DNA of 64,000 nucleotides from Siphonodentalium dalli (taxonomy: Eukaryota; Mollusca; Scaphopoda; Gadilida; Siphonodentaliidae): NCBI GenBank assembly GCA_032622095.1, contig CP136065.1, positions 204,826,151 through 204,890,150 on the forward strand, read 5' to 3'. Under the pieces are notes generated by a model. The model ran no database searches and was not told the origin of the DNA. It saw nothing but the letters and a program-made list of their open reading frames with translations. Of this stretch, positions 33,274 through 47,300 are shown one piece after another; position 1 is the first letter of the stretch; the number at the start of each line of letters is the position of its first letter. The position numbers and the translations under genes were made by a program.

Positions 33274-34255
33274 GCATTCACTCATTGGCAAATCACTCAC
33301 TCATCAAATCACTTCCAGCATTCACTAATTGGCAAATCACTTCCAGCACTCACTAATTGGCAAATCACTTCCAGCACTCACTCATTATCAAATCACTTCC
33401 AGCACTCACTCATTAGCAAATCACTCACTCATCAAATCACTCCCAGCATTCACTCATTGTTAAATCATTTCCAGCACTCACTCACTGGCAAATTATTCCC
33501 AGCACTCACTCACTCATTAGCAAATAACTTCCAGCACTCATTCATTATCAAATCACTTCCAGCACTCACTCATTGGCAATCACTTCCAGCACTCATTCAT
33601 TATCAAATCACTTCCAGCACTCACTCATTGGCAAATCACTTCCAGCACTCACTCATTGGCAAATCACTTCCAGCACTCACTCATTAGCAAATAACTTCCA
33701 GCACTCACTCATTAGCAAATCACTTCCAGCACTCACTAATTGGCAAATCACTTCCAGCACTCACTCATTATCAAATCACTTCCAGCACTCACTCATTGGC
33801 AAATCACTTCCAGCACTCACTCATTGGCAAATCACTTCCAGCACTCTCATTAGCAAATCACTTCCAGCACTCACTCATTAGCAAATCACTTCCAGCACTC
33901 ATTCATTATCAAATCACTTCCAGCACTCACTCATTGGCAAATCACTTCCAGCACTCACTCATTGGCAAATCACTTCCAGCACTCACTCATTAGCAAATCA
34001 CTTCCAGCACTCACTCATTAGCAAATCACTTCCAGTACTCACTCATTAGCAAATCACTTCCAGTACTCACTCATTAGCAAATCACGCCCAGCACTCATTC
34101 ATTATCAAATCACTTCCAGCACTCACTAATTGGCAAATACCTCCATGACTCACTGGCAAATCAATCCAGTATTGATTGGCAAATCACTCCAGAACTCACT
34201 CATTAGTAAATCACTTCCAGCACTCATTAGCAAATCACATTCAGATCTCACTAAC
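33274..34255. repeat. 28-bp satellite array
   Basis: More than 30 units of CACTCACTCATTGGCAAATC plus ACTTCCAG with small changes (TTGG/TTAG/TTATC, CACTAATT), decaying after about 34130. The array starts at the gap, so its length is a minimum. The long plus-strand ORFs here are a by-product of the repeat. Confidence 0.95.
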
Positions 34256-34635
34256 TCTCACTGCTTTCTGACCTCATTCACTTGGTGTTTAGCATTTTAT
34301 AAAAGTTTCCCTTCACGGTTAACTTTGGTTTGTTTGGTGGCTTTTCTCGCCACATCTTTTCACATTTATTTAGCATAAATACATTTCAATATTTTCACAG
34401 GATGTCACATTTCTTTTTTTTTCTCTTTGTATTATAGTGTTTTCTTTTTTCACTATTCAGATCTTATATTTTTTCATTATTTTTTCATTGTTTTGAGTCA
34501 AATTTCATAACAATCTTTGTTTTCCCATGCAGTGGTTCTAAGTTGACAAATCTATTAACATCGATGAAGATAGAATTTTGTTTCTTACCCAATGACTAAA
34601 TATTTCTATTTCATTGAGAATTGTTTTAATTACTG

Positions 34636-34865
34636 TCAACCCTTTCATGGCAGGAGTTGCGCTGGTGCAACATATATGCGAGTCTCCCATAGGGAGCCTC
34701 ACAAATATAAAAGAATGCACTAGCTTACAAGGTCAAGATAAATATTGTTAGACCATTGTAATTTCTTATTTTTATGAGGCTCCTTATGGGAGATTCGGAT
34801 ATATAAGAGAATGCATTGGCACAGGGTTTTTGCAAAATTTCAGGGAGCTCCACATAAAGGGTTAA
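34636..34865. mobile_element. piggyBac-type MITE, degraded (CCCTTTCATGG family)
   Basis: Left flank TCAA (a mutated TTAA) and right flank TTAA. Ends CCCTTTCATGGCAGGAG and a weaker inverse at the right. Carries the hairpin arms ATATATGCGAGTCTCCCATA and GAATGCATTGG seen in sister copies. Confidence 0.75.
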
Positions 34866-35469
34866 CAATATGTTAATTTACTATGCTGTCATTGCTATGG
34901 CAAAACTGTAATCCACACGCAAGTTATATGATTTTGTTAGACTGTAATGCTAAGTCAATACTTGTGAGTAACCTATTATTGAACAACATGGAAAAGAACA
35001 ACCCTACCATGAGGCTTCCTGGCTTATCAACAGTTCCATGATCCAATTACATTCACCCAATAAAACATCAAATTTAATCAACTAATCTTGATAAAATTCA
35101 ATTTGATAACTTTTAATAAGGATCATATGAAAAAATTGTTATAAGTCAGCATCCATTTCTCATTGAATAACTTAATAATGTAAATTTGTCTTTTTTTTAC
35201 TTTTCGTCCAGCTATTTATACAATCAAAGAGAGGCAGAATTGACAGCATAGTTAGTCGAATGGCTCAATCCTCTGCAATATTATAATGGATCTTGTGAAA
35301 CAAATCATGAGCTTCAGCTAAATACTTTTTTTTCTCCAAATTTGTTTTTAAAGTCATTAAGAACCACTGCATGGTTTACATGTTTAATTTCCAACATAAA
35401 TATAACAATACATAAAGCAATGATAAAACCTCAGCAAAAAACAATAGAAATCAGCTAACAATCAACAAA

Positions 35470-36080
35470 TTAACCCCTTCTATACTAAATACTCATTGAC
35501 GAGTAGTTATCCATTAGGTAATGTTCAGATAATAAGATCAACAAACTTACTATCTCAACATTTCCATCCAATAAAGAGATTTCTAATGAGTCGCAATCCT
35601 ATACAAAATTTATTAACCGAGTGCATTAAATTTTATTCGAGCCGTGCTTTAGCGAGGCTCGAATCAAATTTTGTGGATGAGGTTAATAAATTTTGTATAG
35701 AATTGCGATAAATTTTAGATCTTTTTATCACATAATCACATCCACAGCAAGGAAAAACGATCTTATCACCCTTGTTTATCTCACAGTCAACACTATATAA
35801 CCAAACAGAAATTGAATATCATAATTATATTCCAATTGACATTGATCCGATATCACTGCACTAAGCTCTTACGTCACTGCGCATGACGATAATACAAGTG
35901 TGTCTTACTAAAAAATATGCGGCAAGGTTTAGGGGCTAATTATGTGATAAATAGGACTCTTTCTGCATTTGTATTATCTGTAGTCAGCTTATTATTCCTG
36001 AAAACACCTCCAGATGAATAATAGACCAATCCAATGCATTCCCTTATTATGGGAGAGTCCATTAGTATAGAAAGGGTTAA
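35470..36080. mobile_element. TTAA-type MITE (CCCCTTCTATACTAAATAC family) with a foldback inside
   Basis: TTAA-CCCCTTCTATACTAAATAC at the left and GTATAGAAAGGG-TTAA at the right. A second insertion sits inside (about 35598-35709), a palindrome with arms ATACAAAATTTATTAACC and TTCGAGCC around a short GTGCTTTAGC loop. A shorter relative lies at 44401-44632. Confidence 0.8.
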
Positions 36081-36116
36081 ATCAGCAGGTAATAAATACA
36101 AGGTGAGCAGTCCATT

Positions 36117-36560
36117 CTCAGTGCCACCCCTCGTTAAGTCATCATCTTATTTGCTATGGTGCTGGTGGGACCTGCTGAATTCATATGATGCTTGTGGGGC
36201 AAAGTGATGTTGTTAAGAAAATGTACTATATTTTTCCTAAAGTTGTCATTTTCGCAGCATTTGTCTAATCTGAACAAACGGAGGCAAAGCCATTATGTGT
36301 CTAAAACATTCAAAAACCTATATATTGTAATATATGGCACTTTTGGTTGTTGCAATCTGACCATAATCAAGTTGACTAGTCCCAGCCATGATTAAAATAT
36401 TTTATTGTATATGTTCATGAATGTTTCATATTTGGATTAGCCAACACTGCGAAAATGACAACTTAAACAAAATTATGGTACTTTTTCTTAATAGCATCTC
36501 TTTGCCCCACCAGCACCATAGCAAATTATCAGGACCACTTAACCAGGGGTGAGTGCAATG
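36117..36560. repeat. Large foldback (about 440 bp)
   Basis: Long inverted repeat: GCTATGGTGCTGGTGGG and GTTGTCATTTTCGCAG on the left return as CTGCGAAAATGACAAC and CCCACCAGCACCATAGC on the right, with further pairing outside (CACCCCTCGTTAAG against CTTAACCAGGGGTG). A MITE-like structure downstream of the RBM26 coding end. Confidence 0.75.
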
Positions 36561-37093
36561 CATCTTGAGGGCAGTAATGTAACTATATTTCTTTGCAATG
36601 GAACACTTCTTATTAGAAAATTAAGATTAATTTCTATTCAAAGAGATACAGACATGGAACAGTTGCTGATGTCACATTCTCGAAGAAGAAAACTTGGTAG
36701 ATCTAACAAAAAACTAATGAATCAATTTGGTACTTATAGATAACATATGCCTTGGAATTCATTGTGTGTATTTTGGCCATTTTCAGTTTGCTTTTCCTGT
36801 AAGATATTTAACCCTCTGATGCATCACAGAGATGAAAATTTACTTTACTGGACTACAATAGCCAAAATCTTGAAAAACAAAACTTGTTACTGCAAACAGT
36901 TAACAATTAAAACAATCTAATCCCATGTCATGGCAATAACCTTCAGATGATCAGATATAGTATTGTTTCTGTGATGTCCATCATATTATGGGTTAATAAC
37001 AACCATAACATTTGGACTAGATTGTCTTATTTGAGAACAGTTGGTGGCTAATATCACTGGCAGGACACCTGGCTTGAGAAGCTTGGTTAGGTT

Positions 37094-37477
37094 CAAGCCT
37101 GCAAATAGTGTGTCCCCCGAGGGTGAATTTATTAACGCTATCCCACTAAGCGGGCTAGCATTACCAAATTCACCCTTTGGGAACCTCATTCTGATTAGGC
37201 CTCAACTGCTATGGGACTTAGGAACAGATTGAAGTTGCCCAGTTGAAGATGGCGATGTTCACCCATTAGACACCTTGATTATGCATTTTAACTTCTGCAA
37301 ATTAGGGGATATAGAAACTGAACAGAAAATAAAATTAACAAACTTCTCAGAAGATGAGGTCTAAGCAGAATGAGGTCCCCAGAGGGTGAATTTGGTGATG
37401 CTATCCCGATAGCGTCAGTAAATTCACCCTCTGGGGACCTCATTCTGCAAATGACAGACACACTATTTGCAGGGTTG
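37094..37477. mobile_element. CAAGCC-family MITE, copy 3
   Basis: Ends CAAGCCTGCAAATAGTGTGT and ACACACTATTTGCAGGGTTG with the family core GAATTT-x-CACCCTCTGGG. No target duplication is visible, so it may be a recombined copy. A non-repetitive middle (about 37200-37360) separates two foldback halves and is shared with copies 4 and 5. Lies downstream of the RBM26 stop. Confidence 0.8.
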
Positions 37478-38299
37478 AAACAAAAAGTCTTGGTTCATTA
37501 AAGTGATTTTTTGTATCTTTCTTTTATCTCTCTATGTCCATGACTTGAAGTATTTAATTTTTTTTACTTTAAACAACAGTAATTTAAAAGCCTGGTTTAT
37601 GAACCCTCCTACAGCTTTTCCTCAATATTGAAAAAAAATAAAACATGGTGAAGAAATTATTTGATGGCTTTCATCATCTTTTCCATTATTTATAGTTTTA
37701 TCTGGTTTTATGGGGAGAAATACCTCACTTATTTTTATTCTTATACTTTGAGTAAAACTTATCTAATAAATCTTGTGAAATTCATGAACAATTCTGCAAT
37801 TTGTCGATTATTGTGGTCGTGATTCATAATTTTATTAATTATTTTTCCCCTCCTCCATCTACTTTTTTCCAAACAAGTTGTTCGTAATCCAGGCTATTTT
37901 ATTGTTATTGCCTTACTGCAATTGCAAAATCTCAGGAAAATTCTAAGATTTGAATACAGTCAGTCTTGGAAACTAGAATCCATAAAAGTGACATAATCCA
38001 GTTTCATTAATTTTCCTTGAATATATATGTCTAAATTTTTAACGAATCAAGTTAATCATCTTAACAGCTAATCAATAGCCCTTAAACCTTCAAATCAAAG
38101 CATGGATTCAATCTTGAAATTTTATGAAATGAAGACAATTCATAATTTAAAAGAAATTTGGAGACTTTCTTGGAAAATATCCATTTTCATACAACAATTA
38201 AAATTATTTGTACAAAAATTCTTATAACATGAAATTATACAGCACTGATTTTCATCTATACAATAATTGTAAATCGAGACTAGTTTGACTGTTTGAACA

Positions 38300-38395
38300 C
38301 TATCTGCGCCAGGATCGACTTTCTTCATTTTCATCTTCATCATCATCACCTGCCAACAGAGCATCCTCATCAATCTCCTCTTCACCGATGGCACC
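38300..38395 (-). CDS. RBM26: RBM26 terminal coding exon, acidic tail and stop
   Basis: Acceptor TTTTTACAG|GGTGCC, then 31 codons and TAG. It reads GEEEIDEDALLAGDDDEDEN, then EESRSWRR-stop. The acidic run followed by SRSWRR is the hallmark C-terminus of RBM26/27 proteins and fixes the gene's 3' end. The 3' UTR lies below 38300; its end was not determined. Confidence 0.95.
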   Translation of the reverse strand, partial: GAIGEEEIDEDALLAGDDDEDENEESRSWRR

Positions 38396-41300
38396 CTGTA
38401 AAAACGAGGTCATAGAGCTTAGACTTGCTTAACCCTTTCAGTGCCAGGTCCGATTTTTGTATCAACCCATATACCCTGTGCCAATGCATTCTCTTATATA
38501 TGCGAGTCGACCATAGGTCGCCTCGCATATATAAGAGAATGCATTGGCCTAACAATTTTTCATCATCTGTTATTATTTTTTACAATTTTTTACAATTTTA
38601 ATAATTTTTTTCTTATATTCTTTAACAGACTTATTTTGTAGGTTTAGTGCCAGGGAATCTTACGTTTTTCATGGGCATCAAAATTATTACTATGAATACT
38701 TGGTGATAGTTTTGAGTTATAACATGCCCCTAAGGTTTTAACCAGTTTGTTTTTAAATTGGCTATAGCATGCTTAAGGGTCAGACGCACGTTTTGCCAAA
38801 ATTTCCTGGTATTTCAAAATGTAATTTCTCTAAATCTATCAGGAATATCTTTGTGAAATTTTGTACAAGAGATTATTGTGGTACCATACATAAGAACCAT
38901 TGGACATTTGGTTATTATAATCTCATTTACTTTACTTTTATGGCATGAAAAATCTTTAAAATTTCACTGTGTTCAGGTACCGAGAACTACTGTAAAACGG
39001 ATTTTTTTCGAAAGTGCATTTCATATATACATGATATCATATCTGAAGATCATGGGAGGAGACTTAATTTTTCTTGATTCATGAAATTAAATGATTATTT
39101 TCATTCAGAAAGACAACTACCATAAATAATTTTGTATTATTGAGAATGTTCATGCCATGCTTGTTGGTCATTGAAAAATTGGGCTCAGTTGAGTTCTGGG
39201 TCATGGGTTCATAACCAAGTTAAATCTGACCACCATATCTCTTAACACTGTGGCCTAATTTCTGTTGATTGCTCCCTGCTTGAGTGGACAGCACCACATT
39301 TGAACATTTGTTTTCATTGGGCTGGCATATTTGTGACTGCTCTATTCTTCATTATAATACATGGGGTATGATGCTATAGTATGCAATTAAAAAGCTAACT
39401 CAACATTATGATACAAATGAAGCCTCCTCTCATGGAGTCAAGACAATAAGCTATCTGATGGTTGACATGTTGTTTGAAATTATACATTTTTCTGGCAGTT
39501 CTCGGTACCTAAAGGGACAGAAACGAAACAAATATTTTCAACCTCTCAAATGTATTAAAATCCATTATTGTTATTGTCTCTTTATAATTGCTCTGATTCT
39601 ATATATAATGAAAATTATCATATGTAAAATTCAAGATTTTTCACCAGATAGATCCAGAGAAATTCTTTGTTGAAAATCACTTGCCAGTTCTGGCTGGATT
39701 TACTGTGATTTATGCAAAACGTGCGTCTCCCCCTTAAGCATACCCAAAAAAAACAATAATCGAAAATAAATGTTTTTTAAAATTTATATATTTTTTAGGG
39801 CCGATTTTACAGACCGTAAATTAGGGCCGATGAGATCGGCCCCTGGCACTGAAAGGTCCTGTGCCAGTGCATTTTCTTTAATATATATTCAAGTTTCCCA
39901 TAGGGAGCCTTGCATATATAAGAGATAGCACAAGGTCAATGTAAATATCGTTAGGTCAATATATTCTCTTATATGTGAGGCTCCCAGTGAGGCTCCCTAT
40001 GGGAGACTCACATATATAAGAGAATGCATTGGCACAGGCTTTTCGCATAATTTCAGGAAGCTCTAGTCCTGGAAGGGTGTTAACAATTCATATACATACT
40101 GGCTTTGACCCAGAATTGTTATTTTTTCTGAATGGGTGGTAGTCATTGTTTGAAAGTCCTAAATGGTTCATAGTTAATATGTTGACATCCACTCAGTTCT
40201 AACAAAGCTAATGCCATTATTAGACGTGAAGATTACTGAATTTTCAGTCTGTACAAACATTTTGCATTGTAAACAAAGTAGCCAGTGTCGTATTTCAATA
40301 CCAAAAGACCCGACATTAGCATAGTTATCTATGATGTAATTATTACCCATCGTGATCTAAGAAACTACTCCGTTGACTTAAACAAAAAATTATAACCAAT
40401 AATATTGGATATTTGTTTGTTCACAATTCATTGTGTTAATCAATACTCCGATCCTTTACTATCAGACCAAACATAGACTTCATATACAGAAAGGATGTTT
40501 AGAATCCTTGATGTGGAGGCTAAGTAACAATACATGTAGCTCCATTCTGTGACAAAAGGCATGAACTCTAAAGCACCTCGTTTTTTAAACGGGCTTTAAT
40601 GTGTCAGCAAGTGTTGTCATGTCGCCACTTTCCTTATGATGGAGGAGGCCCAGAAATAAAAGAATAAAATCTTACCGACTCGCCGTCATCATCAGTGGTA
40701 GTAGACACACTATCTTGTTCTGTGAGAGTGACCTTGACTGGGGGTGTGTACCATTTTAGCACCAGAACTTTGTCTTTGAATTTCGCACCAAGCAATGCTG
40801 CCTACAAATTAGCAACAGCAGAATTACGATTTGTGTATCAGTTATTTTTTATTATTAAAGAGAATATTAGAAATATTTGTTTAAATTTATGCCTGAAATG
40901 TATGTCAGCAATGATATACAAAAATCTTCTGCTTCTTGAATAATTACATCCACTTCAATATCTATAGTACATTTTAGGTTCCAAAAAGCTAATATTTTTT
41001 ATGTATAATATAATGAAAGTAGAAGTTGGGCATCTGTGATGGAATTCATTTTGAGAGATATGATTATAAGGAATATTCTGACATAGTTACACAGTCTAAA
41101 TGCAATAACATTAATCACAAACTTCACTTCTGGGGGTCATGTCTTTATTCCCAAGGTTCATTATTCCCAAGGTTCATTATTTCGAAGGTTCATATTTATT
41201 CCTAAGGTTCTTTATTTCAAAGGTTTTTTATTTTAAGGTTTTTTGTTTCGAAGGTTCTTTATTTTGAAGGTTCTTTGTTCCGAAGGTTCTTTATTCCAAA

Positions 41301-44300
41301 TGTACCCATTATAGGGACTCCCAACTATCTGTAATAACCAACATCGGAACAAGTTATATAGTCAACACCATTTGTAACATACATGCACCATGGAGACCAA
41401 CAAGGAGTGCTTTATCATGGATAATCGTTTGACAAAATCTAAAACATGGTGAAATTAAACTTTTAAATTATTTATATCAAGATTATCATTTTTGGGTATA
41501 GGAAATTAATATAGACAATGCACAAATAGTATTCATGTGGTGCCAAATCAGATAAAATATGTTTAATTGTTTCCTACTGGGTGTTTGTTTAACAAACATT
41601 GTTATACAATTTCATGAATTATTTTAGAATAAAGAACCTTCGGACAAAGAACCGTCTTGATACTTTTGGAACAAAGAACCTTCTTGATACTTTCGGAATA
41701 CAGAACCTTCAGAACAAAGAACCTTCAGAACAAAGTACTTTCAGAATAAAGAACCTTCGGAATATAGATCATTCTTGATCTATGTTTTAACCCATTCCCA
41801 TTGTGTAAGATTATTCCTCAGGGATTTCTACTTGTATTGTATGCGATAGAAGACCTGAATAGCAGAAACTGGTCAAAATCGGTAGCAAATACTGCTGGCA
41901 AGCAATAAACTATAGAGATTATACACATCAACGGTGACTGTATATAACGTGTGGGATAGAAATGCTCATATTATAATGAACACAATGTGTTGAAACAGTA
42001 TTTCGATTGAAAGTAAATAAAGTAAAAGAAAATACTTAACCTTTTCCGCATCTCTCCTGGTTTTGAACGTAATAATTGCACTTTGACCATTTTTGTTTAT
42101 TTCAATACTCTCGGCTTCTCCAAATTTCTGAAAAGATACCATTTAAGTTAAAGGATACTAGCTATGAGTCTGAATGTTCAATCTTAAATTATCTTATATA
42201 CAGAGCTCCATATAGGTAGGTCGAAGTTAGACAATCATAGATAGTAAAACATGACATAATCAGATCTTTCATATATCTCAACGTTTGTTTTGATGCAATT
42301 TGAACGATCTTCCTTTTAAACAAAAGGTTAAAAAAATGGTCTTTTTTGTTCTGTTCTGGGACTGTAGGTGTTATCTTCTAGAAATAAACCAATGATTCTA
42401 GCTCAAAACGCTAGCTATATAATGAACATATAATTTATAAATTTGAGAATGATTGATAGTTTAATCAGATCAAACTTACTGTTAAGTGTGGCAGGATTTC
42501 ATCCTTCTCTTCTAGTTTGAATCCTGTAGCCTCAAGCTGTTTTGGTCGCTTGTCTAATGTGAATGCTCCAGGCTGCCGCCTTCCCCGACCCCGCCCGAAT
42601 AGTCCAGCTGACATGCCTCCCCTCTGCATTAGACCTCTTCCTCTGCCTCGGCCCATCAAACCTAATCTGGAAGCCTATTAAAGGAGAGAATGTAAGACTT
42701 AATTCAAGATTGGAAGTTTGCTTTTATGAATGCAAATAAAACAAGAGCAGGGCTATCGCCTAGTGTGGGCATATCTATAACCTATGGGAGATACTCAGGC
42801 AGACAGACCCAAAAATCTGTATTTTCAGATAAACAAAGTTATCTAGAATGGGAAATACTGCCAATTGGCCAAAAAAGGGCAACTAATGAACAAAGGAAAC
42901 TGTCTCCCACCACACTGTCTAAACTAGCATAGCAGCCGGGCAGTCGACATACACAGTACCCAGATTAACTAGCAACTAATAACTCGCCCTTCGCTTGCTG
43001 CAGGTTTGATATCCTCTGGATGTGGGCATCTAGCATATCAAATGTGTGATGGCTTTGTCCATTAGAAACACATAATGAGTGGTACATAATTGATACAAAG
43101 CTGTAATAGATAGCGTGCATTTTGTGGTCAAACTCCCAACATGAATAATAAATGCCAGTTAAATATAATCTATAACGGAGAATCAGAAAAGTGAGAAGAA
43201 CAAAAAATCACCAAACGCCATCCAAACTTGCACCAGTGGCGCCGCATTAATTTTTTTGGCCCGCATTGGATCATTTTTAAAGCGTATGCAAAAAATTGCA
43301 TTGTGGACTTTCATAGAAAACTAAAAATATTTGGCATTCAAATGACAGACAAAAATATAAAGTAGATTGTACAGAAAAAGATTTTAAGATTATAATGGCA
43401 CGGTCCTCAGTAAGATATTCCCAAGTAGATTTACTTTCTAAACGAAGTGTGTTCTGGCAGCAAAACAAATGAAACGTGATATAAGGATGTTACATCTGTC
43501 ATTCTGATGGTGTAAACAAATACAATTTCCAAAAAAAGGAACAATTTTCCATTATTTCGGCAAGAGAAAATGATTATGGTAAGCTTTACTTAATCCACTT
43601 ATGTTATTACATCACTTCAGTCCGTTTTACCTGGTTTCGAATTCCCAGAAATCAGAACAACCAACCTGGAAGTTTTCGTATCGATCAGAAAAACATGCTG
43701 CTTTTGGTCGAGATATCATACGAAAAATAAAAATTACGAACATGATCAGTGGTTTCCGTGATAGATGGTCTGACACAGGGCCAAACGACCAACAAAATAT
43801 TCAGCGGAGAGTTGTTCATTACATTACATATCACTAGCATTTCAATTTAGGCTCCTAATGCAGGATAGCCATTCATCACTGTGATTGTGAAAAAAATACT
43901 CCCTCCCCCCCGCACGGATCTGAAGAAAAAAATTGACTGAGAAACAATTAATTAATTTTGGAGGACCTTACCAAGATGTGCATTGTTGAGAAATGAATGG
44001 CCCAAGACTTTTGCAAATGGCTCGAAAACTAGTTTACCCAATGATTGTCAGCTCCAGCGCAAACACTAACCACCTTTTATGGCATTCTCTGCCTTCAGAC
44101 CATTTGTGGTGTTGGAAATATTAATGGCATGCATGTCTGTCACATGGATGATGAGACAAGTCCAGGATAATAATTTGTTCACTTCTCAAATTTAATACAC
44201 TATCAATTTAAAAAGGCAAGCAAAAGGTCACATAAAAACCATGTTCATAATATGATGACATTCAAATTATGTCTCGAGACTTTAGTAAGCTGTCAGGCTG

Positions 44301-47300
44301 TTTGTTAATAAATTTCTTTTGATAGACCACAATAGCCTTTAAAATCAAGTTATTGTAATATTATATCGAGAGGTGATTGATTGACGACAATTTCAATAGC
44401 TTAACCCTTTCTACACTAAATACACATTGATGAGTAGTTATCCCATAGTATATGTTCAGAGAAAAAGTTTAACAAATGACCTAACTCATTATCTGAACAT
44501 TTCCCACCAATAAATAGGATTCCTTTTACAATTTATATTGTCTGCTCACTTCTCCTGAACATCTCCAGATGAATAATAGAACCATTCTGTGTATACTTTT
44601 ATGACCGAGTGGGAGAATCCATTTAGGGTTAAATATACCTCTCTCTGCAAGTCACTGAGCCTCATTTTAAGTGTAGTTATATCCTCTCCTGAATTCTGTT
44701 TTGAGATCATTTCCAATTCTGTGTCAAGAATCTCCTTCTTGGCCTGATAGAAAATGTAAGTAAAAATGTATCAATGGAACTGTAGGTAAACTGCATCCAT
44801 CTCTCGAAACACACCCACAGCACTATAAAGTCGTTAACATAGATACTTGCAAGCCTGGAAATAGTGTCAGACATTTGCAGAATGAGGTCCCCAAAGGGTG
44901 TATTTAGTGATGCTATACCTCATATTGAGCTATCGTCAACTAATTCACCCTCTGGGAACCTCATTCTGCTTAGGCCTCATCTTCTGGGAAGTATCTATAG
45001 TCTAAATTTAACAATGTTGTTAGTTACTTTTTCCCTTCTGTTCAGTTTCTATATCGCCTAAATTAATTTCAGAAGATAAAATGCATAATCGAGGTGACTA
45101 ATGGGTGAACATCACCAACTTCAACTGGGGAACTTCAATCTGATCCCAGGTCTCCCATAGCAGTTGAGGCCTCAGCAGAATGAAGTTCCCAGAGGGTGAA
45201 TTTGGTGATGCTAGCCCACTGTGTGGGATAGCGTCACTAAATTCACCCTCTGGGGACCTCATTCTGCAAATGTCAGACACACTATATCCAGGCTTGGATA
45301 CTTGTATTATCAGGCAAATTATAAATGGAAAATTGGATGAGTGAGGCAGGCTTTTTATGTTTTAAGAATTCTATAAATTAATGTGTATAGGACAATTTTA
45401 TGAATAAATTAATTATTTTGATGCATATTTTCCATAAATTACAATTAAAGACATAATATATGCTTATTTCACTACTTCAAACAGATATTTTACGACTCTG
45501 CCTCAACACTCATTTGAAGTATATATCATTATATTATTATTGTCAAACAATTCAACAATTGATGTAGCCTTTCAAAAAACATGACATCTGAACTACGCAA
45601 AAGTATAAACAAACCATCCACAATTTGTCCCGAACAAATTGCCGATAAACAAACAGTCCACCATTCGTCCCGAACAAATCACCGATAAATAAACAGTCCA
45701 CCATTCGTCCCGAACAAATCGCCGATAAATAAACAGTCCACCATTCGTCCCAATCAAATCACCGATAAACAATTGAGAATGATTTCGTTAATGGGAGTCA
45801 CTATATTTGATTTATATGATAGAATGACCTTGTGCGGTGGCAATTTCGATACAAAATGAATTAAAATACCTGCTTTGATTAGTATATTCGCTGTGTGCCC
45901 CACACCACACCAATTAGCAATGCATTTGTAGTCTTCTACATAAATTATTCATTATAAATAATATACTCACGTCTGTTGGTGATTTAGGTACTATAGGGAC
46001 GGCAGGAACAAGCGATTTCTTCATTGTCTCTATTGTGAGCTTTTTTATCATATTTTCTAGTGTCTTCAATGTCTGCAGATACAAAGAGTTGATCATAAAC
46101 TTTTTTTTCAATTAACCCGTCCATGACTGGAGCTTCCAGAAATTTTGCGAAAACCCTGTGCCAATGCATTCTCTTATATATGCGAATACATTGGCCTAAC
46201 AATATTTATCTTGACCTTGTAAGCCAATGAATTCTCTTATATATGCTAGGCTCCCATAGGGAGAATACATTGGCCTAACAATATTTATCTTGACCTTGTA
46301 AGCCAATGAATTCTCTTATATATGCGAGGCTCCCATAGGGAGAATACATTGGCCTAACAATATTTATCTTGACCTTGTAAGCCAATGAATTCTCATATAT
46401 ATGCGAGGCTCCCTATGGGAGACTCACATATATCAGAAAATGCATGGCACATGATCTTTAATGCTGCACCAGCGCGGCTCCCATTATGTAACTCTGATAA
46501 CCCTTTACTCTCTGATTACTCATTTTCCAATTCATTTATTTGTAGGGATATTTGGTTAATCAGTTAAACAGCCTATCATGGCATTTATCAGATGTGTTTC
46601 GGATCAATCAAAAATCCAGTTTTCTTATTGGAATTAAAATTTATACTACTGATCAGTCAGTGATAGCAAGGGAAGATCCAGATAATATGTTGTTTATCTC
46701 TTATAAAGCTAGCACTTAATGAAAATTGAAGGTATGTATGTTTTATATCTATCAACTCAAGGAAAATCTACCATTCTCCTAATTCAAAATCACTGACAAT
46801 ACCTGCGAACTGGCATACAAAAAGCAAAATAACATCTACAATAGGTTGTGGATGTAAAGAGGGTTATAACAGAGGTATGGGATGGAACTGGTTAGTAAAT
46901 ATAGGTAGCTTAACCAAGGTTGTTTAACCCTTTACCCAACAAAACGGCCAAAACCGGCCAAATAAAGCTTCAACAGCCTAAAATATCTTCGGTCTGTCTC
47001 AATAGAACCATACAAATATGGATATCATTGGAACCGGCTCCTTGACCACATTGTGATAGTTACAGTTATGCCCTGTGCCAATGCATTCTCTTATATATGC
47101 GAGTCGACCATAGGTCGCCTCGCATATATAAGAGAATGCATTGGCCTAAAAAAAATATTTTGTTAACACTTTTTACCAATTTTTCTTACATTCTTTAACA
47201 ATTTTATAATTTTTAATGTGTTAAGCCAATGCATTCTCTTATATATGCGAGGCGACCTATGGTCAACTCGCATATATAAGAGAATGCATTGGCACAGGGC

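Noticed and set aside
33274-34000. Long plus-strand ORFs with a SLIGKSLPALTHWQITSSTH-type repeat
   Set aside because: They arise from a 28-bp satellite with few stops in any frame; the array abuts an assembly gap and shows no start context or splice support.
43601-43837. 78-codon plus-strand ORF in an RBM26 intron
   Set aside because: No recognisable motif and no support from splice sites or context.
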